64,000 nucleotides of DNA from Brachypodium distachyon (Eukaryota; Streptophyta; Magnoliopsida; Poales; Poaceae): positions 52,776,914 through 52,840,913 of the forward strand of contig NC_016132.3 of NCBI RefSeq assembly GCF_000005505.3, written 5' to 3'. Positions 1 through 11,433 of the stretch are shown piece by piece. A program made the position numbers and the translations under genes. The number at the start of each line of letters is the position of its first letter. Positions within the stretch are counted from its first letter, which is position 1. The notes beneath the pieces were generated by a model, which did no database searches, was not told where the DNA came from, and worked only from the letters and a program-made list of their open reading frames with translations.

Positions 1-295
1 TTGGCCAAGTCTCTGCGCATTAGAATTGGCAGGGAATAAAATCCTTCTGGACAATCCATCCGTTGGTCCATTTAACATCGCCTGATTGCTCATTCAACGC
101 CTGGCCAAGGAAAAGAAACTGAAGAAAGGAAGATGGCTCCATCCCCTCACCAAATCCTCAGCGCTGCGTGCTGACCCGCGGCGTTTCCGCCATTCCATAA
201 GTAAAGCCACCCCCGTCCTAGGCGGCTGGCTATCTCTCTCCTTCTCCCTCTCTCCAGCACGCCTCGTTTACTAGCAAATTAAGCTGCAGGGCGCC
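1..295 (+). other. 5' flank and probable 5' UTR of the TBL gene
   Basis: No gene is seen before the ATG at 296. The CT-rich stretch around 232-260 looks like a grass 5' UTR or core promoter. I see no clear TATA box. An ORF-sized reading from 86 has no recognisable features and overlaps this leader, so it is not called. Confidence 0.4.
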
Positions 296-3200
296 ATGCA
301 CTTCGCCGCTGGCCGGCGCAAGTCGTCGCTCGTGGGCGCGGGCGCGGGCGCCGGGGCCGGCGGGACGACGCTCGACCCGTTCGGCGCGAAGCACGCGTCG
401 TCGTCGCCGCTGCGCAAGGGCGGGCGGCTGCCGGTGTACGTGGCGGGCGTCTTCTTCGTCATCTTCGTCATCATCATGTACGGCGAGGACATCCGGTCGG
501 TCACGCTCGCGCGCGCCGGGCCTTCCTCGCCGCTCGTCTCGGGTGGCCACCGCGCCGCTACCCCGCGGCGCGAGGCGATCTCTCTTCCGGACCAGAAGGT
601 CCCTGCCGCGTCAACAACGACGTCGTCGTTGCCCCGCGACGTCCACGAGAAACAACCCAAGCACACGGTGACGACGACGGCGGCCGCGGCACAGCAGGAG
701 GCGCCGCCCCGGAACAAGGTCGCCGCGGATAGCGGCAAGATCAAGAAGCCGAAGAAAGCAAGTAAGAAGCCGAGGAAGCAGCGCACGGCGAAGAAGACGG
801 TGGTGGCCGCCGCCGGCGGCGCGCTCGGCGTGCCGGAGACGTGCGACCTGTCCAAGGGCGAGTGGGTGTTCGACAACGCGAGCTACCCGCTGTACCGGGA
901 GGAGGAGTGCACGTTCCTCACGTCGCAGGTCACTTGCATGAAGAACGGCCGCCGCGACGACACCTACCAGAAGTGGCGGTGGCAGCCCAACGACTGCTCC
1001 ATGCCCAGGTATGTTGCTTCTCATTCTGGCACACTGGGACTGGGACGACATGGCATGCCTGAAACAGCTGGATGACCTTGTGCATGCATAATTAAACGGC
1101 AATTAAGTTTCTTCTTAATCTCTGATCTTAATTGTTGAATTGTAGGTTTGACGCGAAGCTGTTCATGGAGAGGCTCCGGGGGAAGCGGTTCATGTTCGTG
1201 GGGGACTCGCTGAACCGGAACCAGTGGGAGTCGATGGTGTGCCTGGTGCAGTCGGCGGTGTCGCCGGACAAGAAGTACGTCACATGGGAAGACCAGCGGG
1301 TCGTCTTCCACGCCTGGGTGCGTACAACTCGATCCCTCCCTCCCTTTAAGATTCGTGCCATCAAGGATAAACGTAGGTAGCTAGCTAGCCAACCGGCCGG
1401 AACTGGGGCCCACGTACGGCTGCCACAACTGTAATCGATCCGCAGCCGTTTTCAAAAAAAACTCCGACGTACATACGATTCGATGGCGGCTTAGCCGGGC
1501 TTAGGTGCACCAACTATTCGTATTCCTCTAGCTAGCTAGGCTGTAACGTGTGGCTGCGCTTCTTTTCGCCAGTTTCTGCATGACGATCAGGTCAAATGCA
1601 AACATTTTTTTTCCCTTGATCTGTTTCTGATGGACGTGAATTAATCAACAGGAGTTCAACGCGACGGTGGAGTTCTACTGGGCGCCGTTCCTGGTGGAAT
1701 CCAACTCCGACGACCCCAAGATCCACAGCATCCAGCACCGGATCATCGACGCGGAGTCGATCGCGGCGCACGCCGAGAACTGGCGCAGCGCCGACTACCT
1801 CGTCTTCAACACCTACATCTGGTGGATGAACACCCTCAACATGAAACTCAAGTATGTATGCGCTGTCGCTAGCGGACGGTCGAATTGAACTTAATTTGCA
1901 CTGTCGAGTCTCGATCAATTTAGTAATGGTTATGGCCGATACGATCAATCTCGATGACGCTGACAAACGCAAGTTCGTGGTGTGGTCTTGATCGAATCGC
2001 AGGAGACCGGGCGGGGAGAACTGGGAAGACCATGACGAGCTCGTGAGGATCGAGGCGTACCGGAAGGTTCTTAACACCTGGGCGAGCTGGGTGGACGAGA
2101 ACATCGACCCGGCGCGCACGTCCGTCTTCTTCATGAGCATGTCCCCTCTTCACATCAGGTATGTACCTAGCTTACCGCCCTATAACCCCTCTCCATGTTA
2201 CCGTACCTATTTTTGTTCAAAAGTAGCAACACGCTCGATCGAGGAAGGCACGCACGTATACGTACGCAAAATGGACCGGTCAGTTAGTATAGTGTACTAC
2301 TACGTACGTACGTATAGTGTACTGCTGCTAGCTGTTAGTCCTTAGTACCGTGCGCGTGCGTGTGCGACCGCGGAAACGCCAAAACCTCTAAATTTTGTCG
2401 CACCAAAAAGGTCCGCACGCATCGATCAGGAAAAAAGACGAAGCCGGCAGCGGGTGGTGCGTGCTGAGCGAGCGCCTGTACCACTTGTCAGTCCAGGCCG
2501 GGCTGCACGCGTCAGCTAGCCGTCCCGGTTGCGGTCGAGAATGGTAGATCGATGCACACGGATTGGTGGCGCAGCGGGGCCGGGCGCCATCGGCACGTAC
2601 GCGTCGGTTTCCGGGGGGGCAGAGCGGGCACGTAATTGTGGAACGAGTCGTCCAAAATCAGCGAAGAAATCGAATTGGGGCGCGCATCGCATTCGCCCGA
2701 ACGGTCGTTGTCATGGGAGCTTAGAAATGCCAGACCCGGCCCGGACGGCTGGCCGGAGAATATTCTTCGTTACGTACGAGTACTACCGGGGGACGTCGGG
2801 GAGCATGGGGTTGCGCCATGAATGTGTGGCTTATTGTGTGCAAATAAGTTTCTGTTGAGCGGTCGAGTCGTGGGCATGGACGTGCAACGTTGGTGCGACG
2901 CGACTAGTTGTGTGCTAGTACACCACGTACGAGCATCTCTAGCTTGGATGGAACACATGGGCTCACGTTTGCACGTCCGCCGTTTGACCTCATGTATTAC
3001 GTACATGTGGTGTGGTTCTGCAATGCTGGTTTGTTTACTGGACACCGTTATTATATACTTTGGTGAGCCAGTCAGGACGCAGGTACTAATCTACAGTCAC
3101 GCGGAATGCCAGCACTGCCTAATGCCACGTGATCGACTTCATTGGATCGCTCATGTCAGCGATCCCGATGGTCACCACAGTATCGCATACTGGTAGCATG

Positions 3201-5290
3201 CATGTCGTATATGCAGCACCGAAGCTGTACCAGCAGTATAGTTTTATGGACACGGCTTTTTAGATGTCACTTGGGGTGGAATCTACTTCTTCCATTTTCT
3301 TTCTTTCTTTAGAGATGATCGACTTCTTCCCAATTCTTCTCCGATCGAGCACTTTATGTGGTCAAGAACGTGTGTCACAAGACTCACAACTCGATCAGTT
3401 GCCCGGCCAAGCGGACTTGGTAGTCTGCTCGGAAAAGTCCAAGGAAGGAGAGGCTCCTATCCTATTGAGCGATCGATCAGTTGCCCCTCGTTGTCCAAGC
3501 AGCATTCTCAAACTTTAAAATACTAGTACTAGTACGATTGGGCTGTAGTAGGATGCATGGGTATGTATATATGATTGTGTGTTGTCTGTCCGCTCACATG
3601 GGCGATCAAATCATTTTGCGCATGAATCCGATCGAGATGGAATTAATCTTGGAAGCTTCCGTGGACCTGGTGATCGAGCGAATCTCCGCCCTTGATGCAT
3701 GATGCATCAATGCTGGCCAGCAACGAAGTGTAGTACGAGTAGTATCGTATTCGTATCCTACCTCGTGATGTGGGAAAGTAGCAGCACTTCAGCAACCAGT
3801 GTGCAAGGATTGCTCCGAGAGATGATCTCGTCGCCGGGATTGTAGGATCTTGGAATGGAGAGCACATTGTTAAGCACAAGTAGCCATGTTATTACTAGTA
3901 GTATCTACGTAGTAAGTAATCCGCTTGGTCGCCTCTGGGCTCTGGGCCTAAGGTGAAAGTAAAATCCGGTGATCCGATCCTGTTTTCTGACTTGCAGTCG
4001 CGTGGCCGGGTTCTATGTCGACTGTATTAGTAAATCAGTTTGATGTTCTAAAAAAATGCAAGTCAGTTTGATATAAGTATACTATTTAGCCAGGAAAGAA
4101 AGGTATAATTAGTAGGAGTAGCTTGGATCACACACAGACCTGCTCGTACATGAAAAATTCATCATGGCCTGCTTCGCCAGATTTGGTTCTGCTAGAAGGA
4201 TCAAATTAAGATCAAACAGTTCCGTTGGGCGTTAGCTACTTAGCTACGTGTTGGTTATTGCCAGAGAGGCGTCGAAAATGACATGGTTGTCATGGCCCTG
4301 TAATGACGTCTCACGAAAGGTCCCCTAAACCTTAAGAAAAGGAGCGGCCTATGCTGAAACTGATTGGGTGTTTGGTTGCCGTGAAGCAAACCACTTTGAT
4401 TTGCCTGAGTATTTTATGGTCAACGATTCTCTTTAGCGCAGTGTACGTGTGGGAAGAAATGGAGTAACCTGACAAAACTGTCAAGGTTTCTGGCGGATGA
4501 ACAGATCAACCAGATTCATGGATTGTTGTCACCTCGCTGTTAGAGCGAGAGACTACTTCTAGGGGTGTTGTACGGATTTCAATCAAAAGAAACCATTAGT
4601 GATGCCACGTTTAAGTAGCGTGTCCACCGTTTCTCGAAGTTGTTAACGATTTCAATCGGGATTGCGTCCACAAATTGATGAAGCCTCTAGCTTGGAGTAG
4701 GAGGCATGTCGCATCAAAAGACACAACACAACCAAACCTGGTCAATAAAGGCATATTTTAACGGCTCTGCGTGAAGAGTACTGGACTGCCATTCGGTTGC
4801 ACGACGAAGTAGTAGTAGTTGGTTTAATTTGTTCTACTACTTGGAATCGACTGAATTTTGTAGTGCTTGAAATACTGAATGAATTTTGTTGCTGTATTTT
4901 TGTCTGAACAGCCCGCAGGTTTGGGGGAACCCGGACGGGATCCGGTGCGCAAAGGAGACGATGCCGCTGCTCAACTGGCGCGGGCCGATCTGGCTGGGCA
5001 CGGACTGGGACATGTTCAAGGTGGCGTCCAACGTGACCGGCGCGGCGGCGCCACGGGTGCCCATCACGTTCGTGGACATCACCACCATGTCGGAGCGGCG
5101 CAAGGACGGGCACACCTCCGTGCACACCATCCGGCAGGGCCAGGTGCTCACGCCGGAGCAGCAGGCCGACCCGGGCACCTACGCAGACTGCATCCACTGG
5201 TGCCTCCCCGGCGTGCCCGACATCTGGAATAGCCTGCTCTACACCAGGATAATGTCCAGGCCAGAGACGGGGATAGCGACGACGAGATAG
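296..5290 (+). CDS. TRICHOME BIREFRINGENCE-LIKE (TBL) protein, xylan O-acetyltransferase type
   Basis: Exons are 296-1008, 1146-1317, 1652-1851, 2003-2158 and 4912-5290. All junctions are GT-AG and in frame, giving 539 aa. The protein is a type II Golgi membrane protein. A short basic N-terminus is followed by one membrane anchor (about 46-62), then a low-complexity Lys/Ala/Ser/Thr stem with a Lys-rich patch near 143-163. The PMR5N/TBL domain starts at Cys183 (CDLSKGEWV). The catalytic GDS lies at 257-259 (Ser259) and the partner DxxH at D506-C-I-H509, both in PC-esterase context. Known TBL/ESK1 members move acetyl groups to xylan or other wall polysaccharides in the Golgi. Close agreement around [11 protein letters not shown] suggests the ESK1/TBL3-like group, but the substrate is inference. 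The exon 4 start could be 2003 or 2006, which changes one residue. Intron 4 is unusually long (about 2.75 kb). Confidence 0.93.
4035..4072 (+). repeat. Micro-retroposon-like insert (A-run) with 10-bp direct repeat
   Basis: TCAGTTTGAT occurs at 4035-4044 and again at 4063-4072. The 18 bp between them are GTTCT, seven A residues and TGCAAG. The pattern matches other micro-inserts in the window in plus orientation. The repeat is short, so chance is possible. Confidence 0.3.
4366..4740. mobile_element. Possible degenerate Tourist-like (PIF/Harbinger) MITE
   Basis: The left edge reads GGGTGTTTGGTTGC. The right edge, on the opposite strand, reads CCAGGTTTGGTTGTG, so GTTTGGTTG is an inverted match about 370 bp apart. 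Tourist termini often carry GTTTGGTT. No clear 3-bp target duplication is seen, so the call is tentative. It lies within TBL intron 4. Confidence 0.3.
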
Positions 5291-7161
5291 ATATAAAGCT
5301 TCTTCAGAATTCGATGGATCCCCGTAGCTGGTGTTTACAGTACATCGCGCCGAAAAGATAATTTTTTTTTCTTTTACATTCTTTTCTTGGGGGCACTTTT
5401 ACTTGTCAAAAGATGCCTTTGATCGATTTTTCTCAGGGTAGGTTAAGTGGAAAGGGATATATATATATGGCTCATGGATGGCCATGTGCATGCACATATG
5501 CGCTGTGAGGTTCCTGCTCAAATTGTACATTGGGGGCAAAATTTAAAGTGAAAGGATGAACGAATTGTACATTAGGAGCAAAATTTGAAGTGAAAGATAT
5601 GGACAGATATCTGTTGTTTAGAGAGAAACGGACAGTTGCATGCTTCCAGCTGCAGAGCCGTCCTGGCCACTTCTCTAATCTCTATCCGTGAGGTCGCTTC
5701 CTTGGCAAGATATACACGTCACATCAGCTCCTTCGGTTTCCTTCTCTTTTCAATTGGGGCAGATCAAAAGGGAATGGAGTAGGAAGTTCTTTTAGGTGAT
5801 CATTCCATTGCAAAGCCTAATGATCTACCTGAAAAAGGCGGATGAATAAAACAATAAACATCATTTGAGGGGGCTACTGAACCAAAAGTATATTGTACTT
5901 TGAACCAAGCAGCTACTTTTTCACTCTGCAACAGACTATGAAGAACCGATCACTCTGCACCGGGTTATTCCAGGTGCCTGCGATTGAGACGCGCAGGTCT
6001 CACGGTTTGGAAAAGATCCATGCTGCCTTTTCGCCTTCTTTCCGGAAGCAAAGCTCGCGTATCTGTTTTGCTTGATCAGACGCCGAGACAAGCACCAGTG
6101 CACACCAGATGTAAAATGTGGCACCAACTTGTTATTACAACGCAGAGACGAACCAGCAGCATCTCATTGCTAGGTGCTTGAAGTAGTACTGGAACCTGCT
6201 ACCAGACAAGAAATGGAGGCTATAGTACTTTCAGTTTCAGGGGCAACTGACCTCACATGTAGTTTGGTTTGGTACTTTGGTGATGGACCTGTGTTGCTGC
6301 ATGGCGGTATAGCACAGTACAGTCAGTACTACACCAGAAAATCAGCACCAATTGACGAGTCATACCGGACGCGCCAGCCGAGTGAGCGTGGTCCTCAAGA
6401 CCTCAACGGCGGAGTACCAGCAGGCAGAATAACGGGGTACCGTTGTACGAAAGATACGCTTGGTATCGAACTGAAAAAATAGGTAGTCTGATCATACAGG
6501 GAACAATGCTATGGCCTATGCGGAAGTATGCCGTGCGTATTCACGTAGGTCTAGAAATATGTCTGTTTTGCAGATGTAGGTTGGAGAATTGGGTTTTCAA
6601 GTGCCAGTGTGAGCGGGAATCGCTTACAACTTAAAAGTGTCATCTCTCAGGAAATACAAAAGTTTTTTTTAGAGCCAAAGGCCCCGCCCAGTTCCATTTC
6701 ATTTCAATGAAACCCACCAGTTACAGGAGATGTTCAGTTTAGCAGACTAGTAACAGGAAATACAAAAGTGGAAGAAGGAATTGATTGAAGAGTTGATTTT
6801 GGGTTAAGCCAAGGTAGTCACTATATTGAACAAGGCCCAGTTAATTATCCATACACCAGTGATCTAAACTCTAAAGTCCCCTGAAAAAAAAACAGAGTCC
6901 AGCTTAACATTCACTGCTTTTATTTATCAAAAAAGAAAAGAATTGAAAACGAGATTCGCTACTTAATCAACCATCATCAAAACAGTAAGACTGGCTTAAC
7001 TTACCGCCAGCAAAGCTGCAGGACTGGATAGCTGGCTTCGTGTTTTAGAAAGGTGAAAGGAAACGCAAAATTCTGAGGGAAAAACCGTATGCCAAAACCG
7101 TGGGCCAGCTGGCTCTTAGCCGCAACGCCAACCCGATCGACCTGGCTGGCTAGCTAGCGGC
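5291..7161. other. Intergenic, no gene recognised
   Basis: The 3' flank of the TBL gene is followed by AT-rich sequence. Small ORFs at 5893-6075, 6174-6482 and 6443-6634 show no family features and no consistent codon bias. Nothing else could be assigned. Confidence 0.5.
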
Positions 7162-7415
7162 GTGGCGACGCGACGCGGCTCTTGCTTCCTTGCTCTCCAA
7201 GCTCCCACCGGCCGCTCTATAAAATCTTCTAAAATTCCTCTGCCTTGCCCTTCAGTTCCTCATGCGCCAGACAAGATTACCTTTCTTCGATCTTCACTTC
7301 GTCGTTCTCTGGCGAGTACCGCTTTGATCCGCCCCCCTTCTCCTTCTAAGATTACCACTTCAGCAGCCGCGAGCCCAATCGCAGATCTGATCCAATCGAA
7401 GCCCTCAACTCTCAA

Positions 7416-7521
7416 GATGGGAGTATTGCTCCGTTTCTGCCGTAAATTTTCCTCCGCGGCGTTCCACGCTGCTGTTCTATTTGTGGCGGCAATGTTATCG
7501 GGAAGGACCATAGGGAGATAA
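7416..7521 (+). CDS. Possible small peptide ORF (34 aa) behind a TATA box
   Basis: I do not recognise this product. CTATAAAAT at 7215-7223 is followed by a CT-rich leader of about 170 nt. The ATG at 7416 has a good context (AAGATGGGA) and opens a 34-aa frame rich in basic residues with a hydrophobic patch (AAVLFVAAML). The same frame is open upstream to 7162 without needing this start. The TATA box, leader and start context together resemble a short transcript, but there is no homology evidence. It could equally be a non-coding RNA or chance. Confidence 0.2.
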
Positions 7522-7819
7522 GCTGGTAGCTCCGATTCCTTTCACGTTGCGCACCAAACCGGACAAGCTTTGCACCAGGCGTGGATCTCATCTGTTCAAG
7601 CATGGAACTGGTGCTGGCTCCATGGCCGCATTATCATCGATTAATTTGTAGTAGGATTATATACCTTGGTTGAAACTTTCTTTATGTACTGTTAACTGGT
7701 TAAGATGTTAGTGAGTTTTGCGCGCTTACGGGGATGTATGCTTATGATGTGTGAACGTGAAATGCCATTTGTTCGCTTGTGTGCGTGCCATCTTTGCAAT
7801 CGCAAAACAAAAAATAAAA

Positions 7820-7866
7820 TAAAAATTGATGTCTTTTTTTGAGAGAGAGCTAAAAATTGATGTCTT
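7820..7866 (-). repeat. Micro-retroposon-like insert with 16-bp target duplication
   Basis: TAAAAATTGATGTCTT is present twice without mismatch, at 7820-7835 and 7851-7866. The 15 bp between are five T residues and GAGAGAGAGC. Read on the minus strand this is GCTCTCTCTC followed by a short A tail and then the target repeat, as in target-primed retroposition. Confidence 0.55.
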
Positions 7867-8048
7867 GTTGCTCTGCATAAGCGCACAACGACATGATCCA
7901 AGGACGTGGGCATCGGTAGGGAACGAACTTGCTTCGTAGCCTGATACCATCTTGTCTCTACAGAGGGTAGTAGATGCATGCAGTGGTGAAGGGTAATGAT
8001 GGCCATCGTGGGCCGTGACCCATCCATTTTCGCAAAAAAATTATTTGA

Positions 8049-8091
8049 GGATCCAGGTTTTTTTTTTTGAAGGAACGGATCCAGGTTTTTT
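8049..8091 (-). repeat. Micro-retroposon-like insert with 15-bp target duplication
   Basis: GGATCCAGGTTTTTT occurs at 8049-8063 and 8077-8091 without mismatch. Between them is a 13-bp insert, five T residues then GAAGGAAC. On the minus strand it reads GTTCCTTC plus an A tail. Confidence 0.5.
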
Positions 8092-8239
8092 GATGGCTTA
8101 CAACTTTGGCAAGGAGAAACAAAAGCCCATGGCCAGGGCATGATTAGCTTGATTTTTTTTGGGCTTGACACCTGTATCTCAGTTATACTTTGAGTATGCC
8201 ACTATGCCTATCGTAGCGCGATTTGTTGGTAGTCACGCT

Positions 8240-8318
8240 ACAATGCGTGTTGCAGAATACAATGCTTCTAGCAAAAAGAAAAAAGAAAAAAAAAGGCCAG
8301 GACACAATGCGTGTTACA
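8240..8318 (+). repeat. A-rich 49-bp insert flanked by a near-perfect 15-bp direct repeat
   Basis: ACAATGCGTGTTGCA at 8240-8254 and ACAATGCGTGTTACA at 8304-8318 differ at one base. The spacer contains a 22-bp A/G run rich in A, then GGCCAGGAC. It may be the same process as the micro-inserts, but the non-A bases after the tail do not fit neatly. Confidence 0.3.
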
Positions 8319-9037
8319 AAAAGCAGAACATGCAGTGGCTATTTGACCAGGTTATTTCTCGTGGGCTTCGGATTAGCTGGCCACATAACCATGTCTTAGC
8401 CCATATCCTTTATTTTTCCTTCTGGACCCTACAAACAGTTACAGCCCAAAACTGAGCATCAATCCAGCTCTTGCCCAGCTATTTCTACAGAGAAAAACCA
8501 GAACTCTCGCCCAGCTCAAATTCGTTGTCATTGCGTACTCAAAATCAATGGCCATCTACAAATTTCAGGGCAATAAACTTCGATTAAAGAAAAAAGATAC
8601 TCCGTATGTAGAATAAACTGGCAAGTACTCGCATCAGCGACGACCGCAGCAAGCAGGCTTTCCGTTTCGTGCAAGCCCAACTTGCCAACTGCCTCCCCTA
8701 GTCCCCTTCAACTGAAAGCTAAAAGTGCCCCCGTTGCTGAGGTGCAAGTGCAACGCTCCATAAATGGCATCAGTTCTGAGGAACGTCATCGCCCGCTGCC
8801 CTGCAAACGGCCAGCAAGAGACGCAAGCTACTCTTCTATTATTGCTGTGGGCGGCATATCAAACGCTCCACGGTGTCAAAACGAACTAAACGATCGATGT
8901 ACTGGAAGTTAACTCAAGGGAAATCTATTGGTAGCCCCCATGGCCAGCGCATGCACCCGCCGGTCCAATGGAATGTGGGCCTCGGCCGCCGGCCCAGAGA
9001 ACCGGTTCTGGGGCGGGGGCTCCAATGTCAGTCACAC

Positions 9038-9090
9038 ACTCACACTGTAGCCTGTAGGAGCTCTCGAAAAAACAAAAACTCACACTATAG
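9038..9090 (+). repeat. Micro-retroposon-like insert in the ATL 3' flank
   Basis: ACTCACACTGTAG (9038-9050) and ACTCACACTATAG (9078-9090) differ at one base. They flank 27 bp that end in CTCTCGAAAAAACAAAA. The tail resembles the insert at 59323-59342, whose minus strand ends CTCTCGAG plus A residues. It starts 13 bp beyond the ATL stop codon, so it probably lies in that 3' UTR. Confidence 0.4.
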
Positions 9091-9102
9091 GATGGATATA
9101 TA

Positions 9103-9654
9103 TCAGACGGCTTCGCTTCCGGCGCCGCCTGCAGCTTTGGTGGCGTCGGGGAGAAGCGATGCCCGGCAAAGCGGGCAGCTGGGCCGCGACCGCAGCCACG
9201 CGTCGACGCACTCCGGGTGGAAGCAGTGCCCGCACCGCGGCAGCGCCTTGACCTTCTCCCCTTGCTCCGCGAACTCGCCCAGGCATATCGAGCACTGCGC
9301 CGCCGCGTCGTCCAGCTCGCGGTCACCAGCTGCCGCTGCCGGCCGGCCTCGCCGCCGCAGCTGGTACAGCGTCACGGGCAAGGCGGCTATCGCGGCAGCG
9401 TCGAGGCCGGCATCCACCGGCGCCGTAGCAGCTGCGGAGGACGAGGAGAAGGATGGCAGCAGCGTCGTGGAGCCGTTCTCGTTGTAGCGGTGGCACACCC
9501 AGCGGAGGTAGAAGCAGACGCCCACGAAGCACACGAGGATGGCCAGGAGCGCCACGAGCAGGGGCACTTCCCGGCCGCGCACGCCCAAGTTCCCTTCGTC
9601 CACGTCGCCGCCGTACCGCCACCGCAGCGCCTGCGACGCCTCCTGCGCAGCCAT
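9103..9654 (-). CDS. RING-H2 finger E3 ubiquitin ligase, ATL type
   Basis: Single-exon protein of 183 aa. One membrane segment (about 30-50, VPLLVALLAILVCFVGV) is followed by a Ser/Ala linker. The GLD-type motif of ATLs follows (82-94, AGLDAAAIAALPV). The RING-H2 has C121, C124, C141, H143, H146, C149, C160 and C163, with the WL pair after the sixth ligand (DAWLRSRPSC). ATL proteins are membrane-anchored E3 ligases that pass ubiquitin from an E2 to targets, and many respond to elicitors or sugar and nitrogen status. Lack of introns and this size are normal for the family. The specific target cannot be inferred. The gene is flanked by transposon-rich DNA on its upstream side. Confidence 0.93.
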   Translation of the reverse strand: MAAQEASQALRWRYGGDVDEGNLGVRGREVPLLVALLAILVCFVGVCFYLRWVCHRYNENGSTTLLPSFSSSSAAATAPVDAGLDAAAIAALPVTLYQLRRRGRPAAAAGDRELDDAAAQCSICLGEFAEQGEKVKALPRCGHCFHPECVDAWLRSRPSCPLCRASLLPDATKAAGGAGSEAV

Positions 9655-11433
9655 TACGTTCCTGATCCTTTTCTCTCCTCGTCTCTTTCTTTTCTTTGCC
9701 GCGGCGAGACGAAATCAGAAGAGCGCGCGCGTGTGGCGAGGGCCCAGTGTGCGCTCAAGGTGGGGAGCACGGAACAGCCAGCAGCCTGAGGCGTGCGATG
9801 CGTGTGACCGATCGAGGTGGTTTTAAGCCTTTTTCTGGCGGCCCGCGTACCGCATCAAAAGCGACCCGTTTTCCTTTTTACAGGTTTGACAAACGCTAGT
9901 CTCGATCCCGGGCCAGGATTAAGATTTTGGCAGCGACTGATAACGCGACGGGGTTCATGTAGAGTGGGACTCGAAAAGCAGCCGACAGATTCCGGGAATG
10001 TTTCGGGCGAGGTCATTAGTTGTTGTCAAGGCGCAAATTTGTGGAATTCCTCCACGGTTACTATCTACATTTCTGGAGGCATCTTTGCTTCGGGGATGGA
10101 TGTTCTTCCTTATCAAGCATGTGTGGCTCTCCTTTCGGTTTGTGCTACCATCATCATACTGCTTGCACGTAACTACAGGAATGGAATTTGCTGCTAATTC
10201 AAGGAACGAGCCGTCTCGCATGCATGGCGTACGGGAATTAATCAGCGTGGCGTCATTCTCACCTTAACGAACAAGTTTCTTTATATGCGCGCGCATATGT
10301 AAGATGGGTGACCCTTTTTTGCATTCGTGTACTCTATACGTACTCTAGAAACTTCGTACCGGATCAGATTAGTAAGGTTCAGTGGACATGGGCTCCTACG
10401 CAAATAGTACGTTTTGCTACCTCGACCTTTATGGGATAGTGCCACGGCCAACCTGTTTTTTGGGGCTTTCGGCAAGGTCTCGAATCAAAAGAAGCCCTTC
10501 AGACAGAGAGAAATATTGTAACGTGACATGTTTAATTTCTTGGTACAGGGGCGACGTAGTAACAAACGGCAGAAGGAAAGTAGGTAATGTGCCAAATTGT
10601 TCGAGCCGACGCCATAGAAGACACGTTATATGTATACACACTGCTATAAGATTAGGTACTGTGCCAAATTGCCCGATCAGGCTTTCTATACACTTTCCGT
10701 CATGATTACAGTCGTCAGCTTTCTCGGGATGAATTTTGTTCGCCTCTTGCATGTGTCCTCGTGTCATATTTTTCTGTGGCCAAAAGTACAATAATGTTTT
10801 CGTTTGCTAATCATTTCGTCATAGTTCCTCAGGAAAATAATTACACATTTAAACCTTGAGGATCGAGGTACGTACATATTCACAGGTTCTTCCTTCCGCT
10901 TGTTCATCTTGAGTGACCCAACAAAATACCAAGCGCCGGACAAACACCATACTATATGCTCGAGCATATGATTCCAGGAAGACATTGGGTGCTTGGCTGG
11001 TAGCTGCATATCTAGGCTGATCGAAGCAGCCAGGTAATGCATAGTTGCATAATCCATGACATAAACAGCGACTGTGATAGGTTGCCTCAGCTTACAAACA
11101 AGTTAGCCAGTTAGGCAAATCTCAACCCCTTCCCCTGTTTGGTTCATGCATGGGATTTCTTGAGGATTTTCACTCAAAGAACACCATTCCTACGCACAGA
11201 ATATTTTCCTTCGCTAGGTTAAAGGAACTATGTACTCTCGATACTAAGCGTCTTGTATCTAGTACAAAGTTCTTACAATTTTAGACTAAATCCAAGGCAC
11301 TTATTATTGATCGGAGGAAGCAACTTGACTATGCCAATTATTCCACACGACTGAAAAAATCATGTTCGAGCTCCTTTTTCCCCCGGAAATGATTGTTGTC
11401 AACCAATGGATGGATCAGTAGGTCCCTCCCGTA
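9655..11433. other. ATL upstream region and intergenic DNA
   Basis: The ATL promoter should lie within the first few hundred bases above 9654, but I see no strong TATA box. A sequence at 11135-11170 (CCCTGTTTGGTTCATGCATG) looks like one end of a Tourist-type element, without a partner end. Other ORFs look like chance. Confidence 0.4.

Larger units (their letters stand above)
2159..4911 (+). other. Intron 4 of the TBL gene, 2.75 kb
   Basis: No exon or convincing ORF is seen inside. The intron is much longer than the other three TBL introns (137-334 bp). It contains a possible Tourist-like element at 4366-4740 and a short poly-A insert flanked by a direct repeat near 4035-4072. This suggests growth by insertion. 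The rest shows nothing I can classify. Confidence 0.7.
7522..9102. other. Intergenic with three short poly-T/poly-A inserts
   Basis: No gene is seen. The region contains direct-repeat-flanked micro-inserts at 7820-7866, 8049-8091 and perhaps 8240-8318, plus one just downstream of the ATL stop codon at 9038-9090. The ORFs here look like chance. Confidence 0.5.
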
